Source: Gavia stellata (lineage: Eukaryota; Chordata; Aves; Gaviiformes; Gaviidae). Taken from it: 64,000 nucleotides of DNA. Position 1 is the stretch's first letter, and every line of letters begins with the position of its first letter. Below, piece by piece: positions 60,873 through 64,000 of this stretch. Below the pieces are notes generated by a model. That model did no database searches and was not told where the DNA came from. It saw only the letters and a list, made by a program, of their open reading frames with translations. The stretch spans positions 130,734,668-130,798,667 of the forward strand of contig NC_082594.1 in the NCBI RefSeq assembly GCF_030936135.1, given 5' to 3'. The translations under genes and the position numbers were made by a program.

Positions 60873-63800
60873 TTTATTCTGAACGGTATTTCTAAAGAGT
60901 TTGAGAAAAACAAAAACATGCTCCTGATGTACAACAAGGGCAATGATATCGATTAAAAATGGACCATCTTACTGTAAAGAATTTGCTCCCCCTGCAACTT
61001 AACTTGTAACATTGAGAATGCATCTGTAAACTGCATACAGCATACCTTTGACTAAATCTTAACTCAAGAGACCAGGGGTGGTCTTAGCCAAATTAATCAG
61101 GAAGCAGTTGCAGATTCAAAAGAAACATCCAAGTCAGCAAACAATTTACAAAACACAGACTTTGTGCATAGCAGCTGACCCTGGATTACAACATGGGGGA
61201 GAATAAAATAATTTGGGGGATCAAATTTTTATTAGACACAGGGCACCATCAAGAATTAACAAAATTTCACATAAGTTTGTTTCAATTGTAACAGTATGTC
61301 ATATTTAGTTGGCAGGTTTAACCATTAGCTGCATCATGTAAACTCAGCCAGTTTCTGTATACACAAAATAAAATCTCTCCCTTCCCCCTCCCAAAAATGA
61401 GGGATACCTCTCCTGGATGTTTCTTCTTCCCCTGTATCATGGTTTCCTCTAGTAGGAGTCTTTTTGTAGATAATATCTTCATACTTCAGTCGATGTATGA
61501 CAAAACCAGTTGCAGAGATTCAGGAATAACTCGTATATACACAATTTACACTCTAAAGCTGTTAGTCACATACATTTTTCTTGCTAGATCTTCATCCAGA
61601 ACAGGAAGTGCTGGTGGGTTGTTTTTTTTTCCACTGAAACTCCCAAGTTTTAAAAAATTTAGTTGTTCATAAGCTGCTATTTTCAAGCTAAAATGAGGTC
61701 CTGCTGCAGCAACAAACAAAGTAACTGAAGTTCTCTGCAGTAAGCCCATACTTCACACAATTTCAGTGCTTCTGGGTAACAGCACTAAGATACAGCATTC
61801 TCTTCCCACACTCAACACGGCTGATACACTAATAAAACACAACTGTTTGTCATTCAGAACTACTGACCTTCACTCGCCCTTATCCATGTACAGGGAACAC
61901 ACCTTTCTATGAGGTTTAGATTAAACCTCATGTTCAACATTCAACAACCGTTTTCCAGGATTAATAGCCTGGGAAAAGGAGCCTTACATTGGTGGTTACT
62001 CTCTCTTCCACCTCCTACAAAACATTTTCTCAGAAGTTACAATGAGGCAGGTTTGCTGTGGAATAGGAGCTTTAAGAATTGTTTTCAGGGATACATTCAT
62101 AGAATGATGGCAGCCCAAAGCAAAAGGAGACAGAAACAAAGGTTAATCCAAGTAAGTTCAGACATCAGACTCGTACTTTTAAACCTGAAGGAAAAACTGT
62201 CTGTGAAACACACCGATTTGTGGAAGCCTACGACAACAGCAAATCCTAAGAGTTCATATCCCCACACCCATCTACCCAACCCAAACACTTACCATTTAGT
62301 TCTAGAAGAATGAAGAGCACTTTGCTTGGCACCAGAGGCAGCTATGGTCTGAGTTACAGCTGTGCTGCACAAACATCCTCAAATACAATACTATCTCTCT
62401 CCCTCCACATACGTCTCTTGGTTTGGTCTACAGATGGCCAGGGAAACTATGTTGGCATATGACAAGCTAATTGTGCTTCGATACATCCCCTTCTAGAAAG
62501 ATGCTGGAACTGCCAACATAACCAGTGCGAGCAGATCCTAGCAGTACTAAAAATAAGCTTTTGCCAAAACTAGGCTGCCTCTGGCCCAGGAAACCATTTG
62601 CATCTTTCTAGCCAGAGTCTGCCACCGAGTGTTGCAAACACAGGTGCTCAGGCCATGCAGAGGGGCTTTTGTTGTTAGCGATCTGCCCATCCCCAAGACT
62701 CAATTAGTGCAAACCCAGCAAATAAGAGTAGCCGTTTTCCAGCATAGGTCTGTCAAGATGCACTCCAACAAACACTACACACCTCTGGGAAAGAAGGAGC
62801 AGCTTGTATAGTCACCCCTCAGCTATCAAAGACCACATAATGTGCAAAGAGGGGTACTGTCCCTTGCCTCACCACAACTCCCATCTTGAAATCCTTGGTT
62901 CCCAAGTCACCCTCAAATGACCGGACAGCACCTCATAACCAGATGTATGCTGCAATGCACACTATAGGTTGGAGGATTTTGAAGCAGATGAATTAAAGAT
63001 ACGAATTTAAACTTTAAAAAACAAACAGGAAAGGAATGCAGTTCAATATCTACTTGGGGAATGGGGCAGGTTGGTGTTGTCTCAGCTCAGTGCACTTTCC
63101 CAGGTGCTTGGAGAAGAGTCCAAGCTCAAGTTGGTATTTGCATTGGCATACGTAAAATCGCTGGCAACAGTGCATAGAAAGGAGCACTGATATTCACGCA
63201 AACAAAGCATGAAAGGATGCAAAGCAGAGCTTAGTAGAGTTTACGGTAGCTTTGAGGTTACAGTACTAGGAAAAAGCCAGTCAGCCTATTTTCCAAACCC
63301 ATAAAATGCTCTAATATATGCCACTTTCTCCGGTGCTCCATGAACACCCTCTCATGAGAGGAGAACTGCATTATTACCACTGAACAGGGAAAGGGGAAAA
63401 GAATCTTCAAAAGGAGCAAACTGTGTAGTTCTTAACCACCTCCTCCCGAAGGAGCACATAAACACAGCAAGCCAAGCAATCCCAAGCAAATCTAGGGGAC
63501 CCCTGCAAAGCTATGTGATTAGGGTCAGATTCATCTTTGCCTTCTCAGCCTTGCTGCCTGGTTTCCTCAACCCTTGCCTCATCTCAGATTTGTCACCACA
63601 GATTTCGTAGCTGTAGCAAATTTATCTGGAGAGGGGTGCTTGCCTTATGCGATCAAAGCTGGTCAGGTGGTCACAGTCACTTTTCCCATCCCAATAACAC
63701 AGATAAAACTAACTCTCAATGAGCCCTTCAGCATTTCACCCATTTTTAAAGCAAGGGTCTTGCCTCAGGATTCATATTTTTACAAGGTTACTCTTGCCAA

Positions 63801-64000
63801 CACCAGATCTAGCTCCTACTCTGGCAGAAGTCTGCTGGGAGTTGGGTAAATGAAAAAAAAGAAAAAACAAAGACCACTCTATACCCTCCTCTCAGTCAGT
63901 TAAGAAGTGTAGCACCAGCTTGGGTGAGGCGTATTTAAAAAAAGCATTCAAAAAGATCAGCCCAGGCAGGGTGAAAAGGTATGGTAAAGTAGCCCGCCCT
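60873..64000 (-). other. Possible NAA50 3' UTR (synteny inference)
   Basis: A TTTATT at 60873-60878 reads AATAAA on the - strand. The sequence to the right is AT-rich, repeat-poor and without coding exons. In human, NAA50 lies beyond the USF3 5' end on the same strand, so its 3' UTR could extend here. No NAA50 coding exon was found in the window. Confidence 0.25.

Noticed and set aside
61546-61749. - strand open frame considered as an NAA50 exon
   Set aside because: The translation has no GNAT acetyltransferase motif and no resemblance to NAA50; most likely 3' UTR or intergenic.
1-64000. CRISPR array, operon, phage or other prokaryotic defence system
   Set aside because: No spaced direct repeats, no polycistronic gene arrangement; all coding sequence is spliced vertebrate genes.

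Overview
The window looks like avian (or at least archosaur) nuclear DNA. It holds split vertebrate genes with GT/AG introns, several CR1 LINE 3' ends (two finish in the bird-type ATTCTATGA-like tail), a probable endogenous-retrovirus LTR and a CpG-island promoter. There are no prokaryotic features. The species cannot be named from the sequence.

Left part (1 to about 11.2 kb, + strand): the last ten coding exons of SIDT1, a SID1/CREST-family multi-pass membrane protein. Joined, they encode 298 residues ending in a conserved C-terminus, with all splice phases compatible. A 15-nt symmetric microexon sits at 4462-4476. The 3' UTR carries ATTAAA and AATAAA signals. From about 11.2 to 16.6 kb I see no gene.

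Middle part (about 16.6 to 56.2 kb, - strand): USF3 (KIAA2018), a very large bHLH protein, tail-to-tail with SIDT1. Five coding exons (38385-38339, 36123-36095, 33723-33641, 32103-32007, 30885-24422) join without a frame break to 2239 codons. The final 6.5-kb exon encodes about 96% of the protein. The probable first exon lies 17.8 kb upstream in a CpG island at about 55.4-56.9 kb. That promoter has six CCAAT/ATTGG boxes in 233 bp and may be bidirectional. SIDT1 beside USF3 is the order I recall from human chromosome 3q13.2, which supports SIDT1 over its paralogue SIDT2.

Right part (about 57-64 kb): no coding exon recognised. A heavily diverged, much older CR1-type LINE lies at about 59.0-59.9 kb. 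By synteny the NAA50 3' end may begin near 60.87 kb on the - strand, but this is unproven.

Mobile elements: five younger CR1 fragments (1.26, 2.66, 20.2-21.8, 43.6 and 50.0-51.0 kb), one ancient CR1 and one LTR-like element with an internal 152-bp tandem duplication. None is intact. I found no new multi-gene system. The most useful leads are an in-frame upstream ATG in the putative USF3 exon 1 whose effect depends on donor choice, the CCAAT cluster, the SIDT1 microexon and the ancient LINE.
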